Part shown: piece after piece, positions 17,738 through 25,517 of the stretch
Position numbering within the stretch: the first letter of the stretch is position 1
How the letters are laid out: the number at the start of each line of letters is the position of its first letter
Assembly: GCA_041394945.1 (NCBI GenBank)
Contig: JAWKHH010000004.1
Location: 1,302,001 to 1,366,000 of the forward strand
DNA from: Bryobacteraceae bacterium
Lineage (GTDB): Bacteria > Acidobacteriota > Terriglobia > Bryobacterales > Bryobacteraceae
Reading direction: 5' to 3'
DNA length: 64,000 nucleotides
Notes under the pieces: generated by a model
What the model saw: only the letters and a program-made list of their open reading frames with translations
Told to the model about the DNA's origin: nothing
Database searches by the model: none
Program-made: the position numbers and the translations under genes

Positions 17738-18277
17738 ATGGAACTTAAGGGCAAACGCGTCGCGATTCTCCTCGATCAGGCTTACCAAGAAATGGAAGTC
17801 TGGGTGCCCCTGTACCGCCTGCGCGAAGCGGGCGCCACCGTGGTGATCGTGGCCGCCGAGGCCGGCAAGACCTACCCGAGCAAACTCGGCTATCCGTGCG
17901 TCTCCGACAAATCGTACGACGAGGTCTCGGCCAACGACTTCGATGGCATCGTCGTGCCCGGCGGCTACGCGCCGGACCACATTCGCCGTCACGCCAAAGC
18001 GAACGTGCTCGTGGCCGAACTGAACGCCCGAGGCAAGCTCGTTGCTGCGATCTGCCACGCCGGCTGGGTTCTATGCTCGGCGCACGGGATGCTCAAAGGC
18101 CGCAAGGTGACGTCGTTCTTCGCGATCAAGGACGACATGGTGAATGCAGGCGCCGAGTGGGTCGACGCCGAAGTGGTGGTGGACGGAAATCTGGTGACGT
18201 CGCGCAAGCCTGACGATCTGCCGGCGTTCTGCAAAGCATGCATTGAGGTGCTGGCCGGAGTCCCGGTGCCTGCATGA
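17738..18277 (+). CDS. DJ-1/PfpI family protein (protease I or deglycase type)
   Basis: The 179-residue product has the class I glutamine amidotransferase-like fold. Its nucleophile-elbow Cys106 sits in AAICHAGWVL, and an N-terminal acidic residue that supports the Cys is in QAYQEMEVWVP. The FDGIVVPGGYAPDHIR strand-loop is characteristic of PfpI/YhbO/YraA proteins, which are reported as stress-protective glyoxalases or deglycases and earlier as proteases. The start follows a GGAAGG two bases upstream. The last four bases overlap the start of the PQQ dehydrogenase. A role in handling reactive aldehydes made by that dehydrogenase would make sense, but this is inference. Confidence 0.88.
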   Translation: MELKGKRVAILLDQAYQEMEVWVPLYRLREAGATVVIVAAEAGKTYPSKLGYPCVSDKSYDEVSANDFDGIVVPGGYAPDHIRRHAKANVLVAELNARGKLVAAICHAGWVLCSAHGMLKGRKVTSFFAIKDDMVNAGAEWVDAEVVVDGNLVTSRKPDDLPAFCKACIEVLAGVPVPA

Positions 18278-19923
18278 TCATTGTTCGGAACCTCTTCGCC
18301 TGCTGCTTCATTGCGGCAGGCGTTTTCGCGCAGGACGCCGCCACGCGGGCTGATTGGCCGCATCACTTCGGCGCCTACCAGGCTTGGCGATACTCGGCGC
18401 TTAACCAGATCAACACGACCAACGTCCGCCAGATCGCACCGGTCTGGGCGTTTCAGACGGGCGACGAGGATGGCGGCCTCCAGGCAACTCCGATCGTCGT
18501 CGACGGCGTGATGTACCTTGCGACCTCGCACAACCACATCTTCGCCATCAATGCCGTCACGGGCCGTGAGCTCTGGCGCTACACCTACGACCTGCCTAAG
18601 GGCTTCACGATCTTCTACGGCCCGTGGAATCGCGGCGTCGCCGTCGGCCACGGCCGCGTTTACGTGGGCACGCTGGATAACTCCGTGGTCGCCGTCGACC
18701 AGAAAACCGGGCGCGAGATCTGGCGCGTCAATATCGAAGACGCCAGCCAATGCGGCTGCAACGTCACCGCCGCGCCGCTGGTTGTCAAAGACAAAGTGAT
18801 CGTCGGCGTCACCGGGGGCGATTCGGCTCACCGCGGCTACATCACCGCTTTCGATGCCGCTACCGGACGCCAGGCCTGGCGATTCTGGACCATCCCGGCC
18901 AAAGGCGAAAAAGGAAGCGAAACATGGGAAGGCGATTCGTGGAAATACGGAGGCGGATCGTCGTGGATGACCGGCTCCTACGATCCGGAGCTAAACCACG
19001 TGTACTGGTCCGTCGGCAACCCGGCGGCCGATTTCTACGGTGGGTCGCGAAAAGGCGATAACCTCTACACGGACTCTGTGGTCGCGTTGGACGCTGACAC
19101 CGGGAAGCTCAAGTGGTACTTCCAGCAGGTCCCGCACGACGTCTGGGACTTCGACACCGCCTACGAGAACATTCTTCTCGATCTGCCCGTCAAGGGCCAG
19201 ACGCGCAAACTCCTGCTCAACGTCAACAAAGGCGGGTACGTCTTCGTCATCGATCGCACCAACGGCAAGTTCGTCTCCGGCTACCCCATCGTGAAGCACA
19301 TCAACTGGATCAAGGGCACGGACGAAAACGGGCGCCTGATCGGCAGGAACGAACCCGAGGTCGGCAAGAGCACCCTCATCTGCCCGGCCATCGGCGGCGG
19401 CCGGAGTTGGAACCAGGCCGCCTATTCGCCGGTGAGCCAGCTTCTCTACACAACGGCCATCGAGTGGTGCCAGGACGTTGTCGCGCAGCCTGAAGAGCCC
19501 GTGGAAGGCAAGACCTTTTTCGGCGGTACGTTCGTTCCGCGCGACCCTCCGGGCGAACGCTCGTACTCGCATCTCGACGCCGTCGACCCCGTCACCGGTG
19601 CGCGCAAGTGGACCTACCGGTCGAAGTATCCGTTGCTTGCCTCGGTGCTCGCCACGGCCGGCGACCTGATCTTCACCGGCGACCCGGAAGGCTATTTCTT
19701 CGCGCTTGACGCGCGCACCGGCGAGAAGCTCTGGCAGTTCCAGACCGGCAGTGGCAACCGTGGCTCGTCGATCACCTACTCGGTGAACGGGCGGCAATAC
19801 ATCGCCACGCCTTCAGGCTGGGGATCGGCCGTAGCGGGCCTGGTGGCACAGGTATGGCCGGAGGCCGAACGGTTCCGGCGCGGCTCGACGATGTTCGTTT
19901 TCGCACTCGAGGAGCGCCACTGA
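18274..19923 (+). CDS. PQQ-dependent alcohol dehydrogenase with a lanthanide-type D-x-D site
   Basis: The 549-residue product has a signal peptide (NLFACCFIAAGVFAQ) and is an eight-bladed quinoprotein of the methanol/ethanol dehydrogenase family in the periplasm. Repeated tryptophan-docking units such as AINAVTGRELWRY, AVDQKTGREIWRV and ALDARTGEKLWQF are clear. The metal-site Asn is N249 (VGNPAAD). The catalytic Asp is D292 in PHDVWDFD, with a second Asp, D294, two residues on. XoxF/PedH lanthanide enzymes have this second Asp, while calcium MxaF has Ala there. The usual vicinal Cys pair is not seen, but a CGC is present at QCGCN. It is translationally coupled to cytochrome c downstream, its likely electron acceptor. 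Confidence 0.9.
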   Translation: MIIVRNLFACCFIAAGVFAQDAATRADWPHHFGAYQAWRYSALNQINTTNVRQIAPVWAFQTGDEDGGLQATPIVVDGVMYLATSHNHIFAINAVTGRELWRYTYDLPKGFTIFYGPWNRGVAVGHGRVYVGTLDNSVVAVDQKTGREIWRVNIEDASQCGCNVTAAPLVVKDKVIVGVTGGDSAHRGYITAFDAATGRQAWRFWTIPAKGEKGSETWEGDSWKYGGGSSWMTGSYDPELNHVYWSVGNPAADFYGGSRKGDNLYTDSVVALDADTGKLKWYFQQVPHDVWDFDTAYENILLDLPVKGQTRKLLLNVNKGGYVFVIDRTNGKFVSGYPIVKHINWIKGTDENGRLIGRNEPEVGKSTLICPAIGGGRSWNQAAYSPVSQLLYTTAIEWCQDVVAQPEEPVEGKTFFGGTFVPRDPPGERSYSHLDAVDPVTGARKWTYRSKYPLLASVLATAGDLIFTGDPEGYFFALDARTGEKLWQFQTGSGNRGSSITYSVNGRQYIATPSGWGSAVAGLVAQVWPEAERFRRGSTMFVFALEERH

Positions 19924-20687
19924 TGAAAGCCGCCGTCTTTCTCGCACTGCTCGGGCTCCCGGCGACCGCGCAGGATATCTTCGCCCGCGGCGAAGCCGTC
20001 TTCAAGAAGTCCTGCGCGCAGGGCTATTGTCACGGGACCGGCGGCACACAAGGCCGGGCGCCAAAACTGATCGGCCGCAACTTCGAGACCGATTTCGTGA
20101 CGCAAGTGGTCCGCGACGGCGTTCCAAATACAGGCATGCCAGCCTTCGGGAAGACACTCGGCAGCTCAGAGCTGACGGCCGTCATCGCGTACGTGCTGCG
20201 GGTCTCCGGCGCCGATGTTTCGAAGATGCCCACCGCCTCGGCGGCCATCGCCGCGGGCGCGTCCGTGAAGCCCACGTCGGCGGAAATCCGCCGCGGACGC
20301 GCGCTGTTTTTCGACGCTCTCAAAGCCGAGAACCGCTGCGGCTCCTGCCACGCTCTCGAAAGCCAGGGGATCGCGATCGGGCCGAATCTCGCCGCCGGCG
20401 GCAGCGCCTACACAGCGTCCGCCCTGCGGGCCGGTAAGGGTAAGGATTCTTCGGTACAGACCGCCACGGCTGGCGCGGACTCCTTCCCTGCCCTCGTGGT
20501 CTCACAAACGAAAACCTACGTGAAACTCTACGATCTCACTGTCCCGCCTCCCGTTCTCCGCACCTTTGAGACCGGTTCTGTTCGTCTTTCCTCCGGCAAC
20601 AAGTGGACGCACGCCGGCGCGACGCGGGCCTACACCGACGCCGAACTCGGAGCGGTGGCCATGTACCTCGGGTGGCTGGCCCACTAG
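19923..20687 (+). CDS. Periplasmic cytochrome c with one atypical (CX4CH) and one standard heme site
   Basis: The start at 19923 overlaps the dehydrogenase stop (TGATG) and begins a signal peptide (MKAAVFLALLGLPATAQ), giving 254 residues. Domain 1 has CAQGYCH, which is C-x4-CH rather than C-x2-CH, with a possible axial Met in NTGMPAFG. Domain 2 has a normal CGSCH near residue 140. The protein probably accepts electrons from the adjacent PQQ dehydrogenase. CX4CH hemes are known in a few cytochromes, so the site may still bind heme, but standard maturation may not attach it. The C-terminal 80 residues are beta-rich. Confidence 0.85.
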   Translation: MKAAVFLALLGLPATAQDIFARGEAVFKKSCAQGYCHGTGGTQGRAPKLIGRNFETDFVTQVVRDGVPNTGMPAFGKTLGSSELTAVIAYVLRVSGADVSKMPTASAAIAAGASVKPTSAEIRRGRALFFDALKAENRCGSCHALESQGIAIGPNLAAGGSAYTASALRAGKGKDSSVQTATAGADSFPALVVSQTKTYVKLYDLTVPPPVLRTFETGSVRLSSGNKWTHAGATRAYTDAELGAVAMYLGWLAH

Positions 20688-21617
20688 ATGAGCGACCCGG
20701 CTATCGTCGTTCGCGGACTCCGCAAGTCGTATGGGGACTTCGAAGCGGTTCGCGGAATCGATTTCGAGGTCAGCCAGGGGGAGGTATTCGGACTGCTCGG
20801 CCCCAATGGCGCAGGCAAGACGACGACCGTTGAGATCCTCGAAGGTCTGCGCCCGCGTACCGGCGGCGACGTCCATGTTCTCGGGCTCGACCCGGAGGAG
20901 CAGGTACGAAAGCTGAAGGACCGCATCGGCGCCTGCCTCCAATCCACGAATCTTCCCGACAAGCTCAAAGTCAGCGAAGCGATGGACCTGTTCGCTTCGC
21001 TCTATTCGCGCCACGTCGACAGCGACACCCTGCTCAAACGGCTCCAGCTTTGGGAGAAACGCAACGAAAACTACGCGTCGCTCTCGGGCGGCCAGAAGCA
21101 GCGGCTCGCCCTAGCGCTGGCGCTGCTCAACGATCCGCAATTGGTGTTCCTGGATGAGCCCACGACGGGGCTCGACCCGCAGGTGCGCCTCGAAATCCAC
21201 AAGCTCATTGAGGAACTGCGCGCCGAGAAGCGGACCATTCTCCTCACCACGCACTACATTGAGGAAGCCGAGCGCCTGTGCGACCGCGTAGCTATCGTTG
21301 ACCAGGGTAGCATCATCGCTATCGGGACGCCGCGGGAGATACAGGCACGGACCCTCGGCCACTCGCGCATCGAAGTCGCAACCGAATTGCCCGCGCCCAA
21401 CGGCGCGCTGGCGGCCGATGCGTTCTGCGCGGAGACGGTGATGTTCAGTGAGGATCGGCGCGGAATCACGGTCTCATCGGCACGGCCTGCCAAGACCGTG
21501 GTTGAACTGGTCAAATGGATCGACGCGGAAGGCATCGGCCTCGCCGACATTCACTTGAAGCGGCCGACGCTCGAGGACGTCTTCATCGAACTGACCGGAA
21601 AGCGGCTCCGCGAATAA
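20688..21617 (+). CDS. ABC transporter ATP-binding protein (ABC-2 type exporter)
   Basis: The 309-residue product has Walker A GPNGAGKTT, the Q-loop in GACLQSTNLPD, signature LSGGQKQR, Walker B LVFLDEPTTGLD and switch His in LLTTHYIEEAE, all intact. The DrrA/CcmA-like arrangement with a C-terminal regulatory extension (from about residue 220) fits exporters of drugs, lipids or polysaccharide. Its ATG directly follows the cytochrome stop, and the fused permease starts 21 bases after its own stop, so the two form one transporter. The substrate is unknown. Confidence 0.93.
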   Translation: MSDPAIVVRGLRKSYGDFEAVRGIDFEVSQGEVFGLLGPNGAGKTTTVEILEGLRPRTGGDVHVLGLDPEEQVRKLKDRIGACLQSTNLPDKLKVSEAMDLFASLYSRHVDSDTLLKRLQLWEKRNENYASLSGGQKQRLALALALLNDPQLVFLDEPTTGLDPQVRLEIHKLIEELRAEKRTILLTTHYIEEAERLCDRVAIVDQGSIIAIGTPREIQARTLGHSRIEVATELPAPNGALAADAFCAETVMFSEDRRGITVSSARPAKTVVELVKWIDAEGIGLADIHLKRPTLEDVFIELTGKRLRE

Positions 21618-21638
21618 CGCAATGGCGCGCCCAAAGAA

Positions 21639-23843
21639 ATGAAAGGCTACCTCGCACTCATCCGGATGAACCTGCGGCTGGCGCTGCGCGAGCGCTCGGT
21701 CATCTTCTTCAACTATTTCTTCCCGCTGATCTTTTTCTTCGCCTTCGCGCAGTTCATGGGGGCGTCCACGGGCGGCTCCGTGATGACGCGCATCGTCGCA
21801 ATGGTGCTCGTGATCGGCATCCTTGGCTCCGGGTTGTTCGGCGCGGGGATGCGGAGCGTGATGGAGCGCGAAACCGGCATCCTGCGGCGCTATAAGGTAA
21901 CGCCGATTACGCCGCTACCCATCCTGGTCTCTTCGCTCGTCACCGGCTGGCTGCTTTATCTGCCGGCGCTGATTCTCATCTTCACGCTCAGCCACTATCT
22001 CTACCAGATGCCGTGGCCGGAGCGGCCGGTTTCGCTGATCCTGCTCATCACGCTCGGCTGCTTCGCCTTCCGCGCCATCGGACTCATCATCGCCGCCGTT
22101 GCCAACTCGATGGCCGAGAGCAACATCCTCATCCAGATTCTCTACATGCCGATGCTGTTTCTGAGCGGCGCCACCATCCCGCTCAGCTCGATGCCGGCCA
22201 CCGCGCAGATCATCTCTCAATTCCTGCCCGCCTCCTACCTCAACAGCGGCGTGCAGCACGTGCTTCTCCGTGCGCGCGGACTCACCAGCAATCTCGAATC
22301 GGTTGGCGCGCTCCTGCTCACCACCGTCCTCGCCACGTGGATTTCGATGAAGCTCTTCCGATGGGAGAAGGACGAAAAGCTTCCGAACAAGTCGAAGGCA
22401 TGGGTGTTCGCCGTCCTGCTGCCGTTTGTCGTCCTCGGGATCTACCAGAGCGTGTCGCGGGAACATCTCACCGAGGCGAAGAACCTCGAGCGCCAAATCC
22501 GCCGCAACTATATCCGGCTGATCCGCGGTGCGACGATCGTCACCGGCGACGGCCGCGTCATCCAGAGCGGCGCGGTTCTGCTCAAAGACGGCATCATCGC
22601 GGAGGTCTACGAAGGGCCGGCGCCGTCGGCCGAATCGCTCGGGGCCGAGCCCCTGGAAGCCGCCGGCAAGACGGTCATGCCCGGCCTCATCGATACCCAC
22701 ATCCACCTCGGCTCGCCTGGCGGCATCGCCAGCGGCGCCGGCACTGAGTTCGATATCCAAAAGTCGATGGAGCGCGCTCTCGCCGCCTATCTCTACAGCG
22801 GAGTCACGGCCGTTTCGAGCGCCGGCGACTTCGCCTCGCAGGCAATCGCCGTCCGCAAGCGGGTCGCCGACGGAGAACGGATCGGCGCGGAACTCCAGCT
22901 CTGCGGCCCGCTCTTCACGGCCAAGGGCGGCCACGGCACGGAGTACTTCCGCAGTGCGCCGGAGTTCGTCCGCAATATGGCGGCCCAGGAGTTCACCCGT
23001 ACACCCGGAACGCCGGAGGAAGCCCGCACCGCCGTGGCCGAATTGAAGACCAACGGCGCGGATTGCATCAAGACCGTTCTCGACTCCGGCAGCGGCGGCA
23101 CGAAGTTCGAACGCCTTCGCCCCGAGATCCTCCGAGCGATCTCCGAGGCCGCCCGCGAGCAGAAACTGCCGCTTGTGGTCCATACCGGCGACGCCCACGA
23201 TGTCGCCGAAGCCGTCGAAGCCGGCGCCGCCAGTATCGAGCACGGCTCTTTCCGGGATCTGATTCCCGAACAGACCTTTGAAAAGATGCGCGAGCGCGGC
23301 ACAGCCTACTCGCCGACCCTCAGTGTGATCGAAGCTTACACGGCTATCCGCAACCACAAAGTGGATCTCCTCTCGCGCTCGCTCGTCCAGCAAGCCGCCC
23401 CCGAAGGGCTGATCGAATCCACACGCGCCGCCGTCCTGGCCACCGGGTCGCAGGCCTGGCGCAAGTGGCTCGAAGATTACGTCATCGATTTCGCAGCCGC
23501 CGAAGAGAACCTCCGCCGCGCCCACAAGGCAGGCGTGATGCTGCTCGCCGGCTCCGACGCCGGAAATCCCATGGTGATCCACGGGCCCACGTCGCAGCGC
23601 GAGATCGAACTTTGGGTGAAAGCGGGGATCCCCGCCGCCGTGGCGCTGCAAGCGGCCACCGGCAACGGCGCCAAGCGGCTGCACATCGATTCGCGCACCG
23701 GTTTCGTCCACAAAGGTCTGGAGGCAACGCTGGTAGTGGTGGACGGCAACCCCCTCGAAGACCCGGGCGCGCTGGAACACATCTCTTCGGTGTTCCTCAA
23801 AGGCGAGCGTATCGACCGCTCCGAACTGTTCGATCAGCACTAG
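21639..23843 (+). CDS. ABC-2 permease fused to an amidohydrolase domain
   Basis: The 734-residue product has two parts in one frame. Residues 1-250 are an ABC-2 permease with six hydrophobic segments and the usual FLSGATIPLSSMP segment. A seventh hydrophobic helix follows at about 262-280 (WVFAVLLPFVVLGIYQSV). From about residue 300 a complete amidohydrolase begins: DTHIHLG (H354, H356), a probable carbamylated Lys in CIKTVLDSGSGG, VVHTGD, IEHGSF and AGSDAG. All metal ligands are present, so the enzyme is probably active. If the permease has its usual N-in/C-in topology, the extra helix would place the enzyme outside the cytoplasm. The substrate is unknown. It pairs with the ATPase upstream. 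Confidence 0.88.
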   Translation: MKGYLALIRMNLRLALRERSVIFFNYFFPLIFFFAFAQFMGASTGGSVMTRIVAMVLVIGILGSGLFGAGMRSVMERETGILRRYKVTPITPLPILVSSLVTGWLLYLPALILIFTLSHYLYQMPWPERPVSLILLITLGCFAFRAIGLIIAAVANSMAESNILIQILYMPMLFLSGATIPLSSMPATAQIISQFLPASYLNSGVQHVLLRARGLTSNLESVGALLLTTVLATWISMKLFRWEKDEKLPNKSKAWVFAVLLPFVVLGIYQSVSREHLTEAKNLERQIRRNYIRLIRGATIVTGDGRVIQSGAVLLKDGIIAEVYEGPAPSAESLGAEPLEAAGKTVMPGLIDTHIHLGSPGGIASGAGTEFDIQKSMERALAAYLYSGVTAVSSAGDFASQAIAVRKRVADGERIGAELQLCGPLFTAKGGHGTEYFRSAPEFVRNMAAQEFTRTPGTPEEARTAVAELKTNGADCIKTVLDSGSGGTKFERLRPEILRAISEAAREQKLPLVVHTGDAHDVAEAVEAGAASIEHGSFRDLIPEQTFEKMRERGTAYSPTLSVIEAYTAIRNHKVDLLSRSLVQQAAPEGLIESTRAAVLATGSQAWRKWLEDYVIDFAAAEENLRRAHKAGVMLLAGSDAGNPMVIHGPTSQREIELWVKAGIPAAVALQAATGNGAKRLHIDSRTGFVHKGLEATLVVVDGNPLEDPGALEHISSVFLKGERIDRSELFDQH

Positions 23844-23846
23844 CGG

Positions 23847-24377
23847 CTACAGCTTCCGCCCGCTCCAGGAAACGTTCTGCCGCCCGCGCGGATCTTTTTG
23901 CGTCCACGATCCGCTGGCGGAGCCCGGCTCGAAGGTAAGCTCAAACGTTCCTTTGACGACGCCGCCGGACGAACTCTCACGCCACTCGTAGGTTCCAGTT
24001 GCCCTGTTCCCCTCAATGGTTCCAGTGAGTTCTCCCTTTCCTCCGCCGTACTTGGCGAAGAAGCGGCTGCCTGAGACCGATACCGTCATCACTCCGTGGC
24101 TGCCGAAATTGTACCGGCCGGGAATGGACCGCAGGTCGAACCAGTCGTCACCATCACACAGATAGCAGCGTCCTCCGGAGTATCTGGCGATCAACCGGGG
24201 AGCATCGTCGAAGCGCGAACACCGGCCGTAGCCAAGCGGCCGGCCACCGGCTAGCGACAGCACCATCCAATTGGCGCAGTAGCCACCCGAAGAGTCACCC
24301 GGTTGGGCAGCGGCGGGCTGTATCGGCTGGAGCCAGACCGCCACGACGAGCATGCGGAGGGTAATGGATTTCTTCAT
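23847..24377 (-). CDS. Secreted beta-rich protein of unknown function
   Basis: The start at 24377 opens a signal peptide (KKSITLRMLVVAVWLQPIQPAAAQ) and leaves a 176-residue product. Longer readings of the frame have no export signal and enter the decayed region. The mature part has four Cys (YCANW, GRCSRF, RCYLCDGDD), suggesting disulfides. It ends in antiparallel strand-like units (GELTGTIEGNRATGTYEW, VKGTFELTFEPGSASGSW) reminiscent of small beta-barrel or META-like domains. No family is recognised. It is convergent with the transporter-hydrolase gene, with 3 bases between the stops. Confidence 0.6.
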   Translation of the reverse strand: MKKSITLRMLVVAVWLQPIQPAAAQPGDSSGGYCANWMVLSLAGGRPLGYGRCSRFDDAPRLIARYSGGRCYLCDGDDWFDLRSIPGRYNFGSHGVMTVSVSGSRFFAKYGGGKGELTGTIEGNRATGTYEWRESSSGGVVKGTFELTFEPGSASGSWTQKDPRGRQNVSWSGRKL

Positions 24378-24439
24378 CTTTCGCCCGCTTTCCGGACCAC
24401 GTTGTCGTTCTTTCATTGTCTCGCCAGGACGGCCGTTCC

Positions 24440-25174
24440 CCATCGATCCTCGCCGCCGGCTCCAGGCTGGACTGGCTTTATGCGGGCGGCCGGGGACAGC
24501 GGCACCCGCTATCTCGTGGGCAACATATCGCGCCCGGAGCATGTCGTTGCGTGGGCAACACCGGAATCATCAGCCCTGTGGACACGCGGAACATGATCAT
24601 TCCGCGGCGCGCCACCAGCATCTTCTACAACGCGGCCACTCCGAACGGAGGCGCCTACGGGTCCGAGACAGACGAGTACAACATTTTCTACAGTCCGAAC
24701 GGCCTCTTCCGTCACGGCGGCCCGGGCGGCCAGCCGTTCTTCCGCACGAATCAGACCTACGCGCGGGTGATTGACCGGGAAAGCGACGCGCTGGTCATCT
24801 ACATGCTCCGCTACGAGTTGTACCCGTCGATGTTCCACCAGGCCAAATTCGATTCCTGCAACGGCGGCAAGTCTCTGTCCACAGACCTGACGGACGCTAC
24901 CTTCGCGAAGTTCGCAAAGCTGTCGGACCTCCCGGTCTCGAGCCTTGCGCAATCGACAATCGGCGGCATGCGCTGGCAGACCGGATGAACTACCTGGGCG
25001 CCGGGATCCAGGGCACTTACACGCCCGGGGTAGGCATCGCCCCGAAGGCCGCAGCGTAGCGCCTATGTGCCTCTCACCGGCGTTTGCTCCACGGGATGTG
25101 TGACGTATGGCGGCCAGAAGCGGCCGCGGGTGCCCGTCAACGCCAGCGCAACCGTAGACCTTACCGTGGCTCCG
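24440..25174 (+). pseudogene. Decayed 3' fragment of the adjacent secreted deacetylase-like gene
   Basis: Translated in pieces, this stretch matches about residues 457-692 of the intact protein encoded just downstream. MRAAGDSGTRYLVGN (frame of 24303) corresponds to MRAAGDQGIRFVVGD. MIIPRRATSIFYNAA through DLPVSSLAQSTIGG (frame of 24416) corresponds to WIIPRRATNVFYNAV onward. TYTPGVGI lies in a third frame, and VPLTGVCSTGCVTYGGQ in the second again. At least three frameshifts (near 24550, 24970 and 25050-25066) plus loss of the first two thirds, including the putative catalytic region, mark a dead tandem duplicate. The similarity is still high at protein level, so the duplication or its decay is not very old. 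Confidence 0.85.
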
Positions 25175-25517
25175 CAATACGAAATGGGCCGGGAGTCCCA
25201 ACTCCCCTGGTACAGCCGGTCTCCGAAAAAAACATTCGGGCCGCGATGAAACAACCTGACGCAGCATACGATTCCAGCATCCTGCCTTTTTCTTTGGCCG
25301 TTTCGGGCCGTTTGAGGCGGACTGGGCCGTAGCGGTAGGCGAGAAGTACCAATCCCGGGGGAACTGCCGTTCAAACAGGCCGAAGGAAACTCCACCGTTC
25401 GGTCCAGAATGGATTGGCTACGGCATCTGTACTCCATCCAGTGTCTCTTCCTCCATCGAAAACTGAAGCCTAATCTGACTCTACCGAGACCAAACACAGG
25501 AGCAAACAGCCTCAAAA
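25175..25517 (+). other. Non-coding gap before the deacetylase-like gene
   Basis: About 340 bases lie between the pseudogene end and the ATG at 25518. I see no plausible gene. The stretch is less GC-rich than its surroundings and has a short repeated GGCCGTTT element near 25300-25320. An AGG-AGC at 25498-25502 is the nearest ribosome-binding-like sequence, about 15 bases before the ATG. It must hold the promoter of the downstream gene, but I cannot name a convincing -35/-10 pair. Confidence 0.4.

Noticed and set aside
21915..23840. A 641-codon open frame on the minus strand opposite the permease-hydrolase gene, and similar long antisense frames (for example 57563-59461)
   Set aside because: They are shadows of real genes in GC-rich DNA. 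Their products have no known motifs and atypical composition, and the plus-strand genes show full domain signatures.
24440..25174. A functional small gene at 24416-24988
   Set aside because: The frame matches only the middle of the neighbouring deacetylase and is broken from its continuation by frameshifts, so it is part of a pseudogene.
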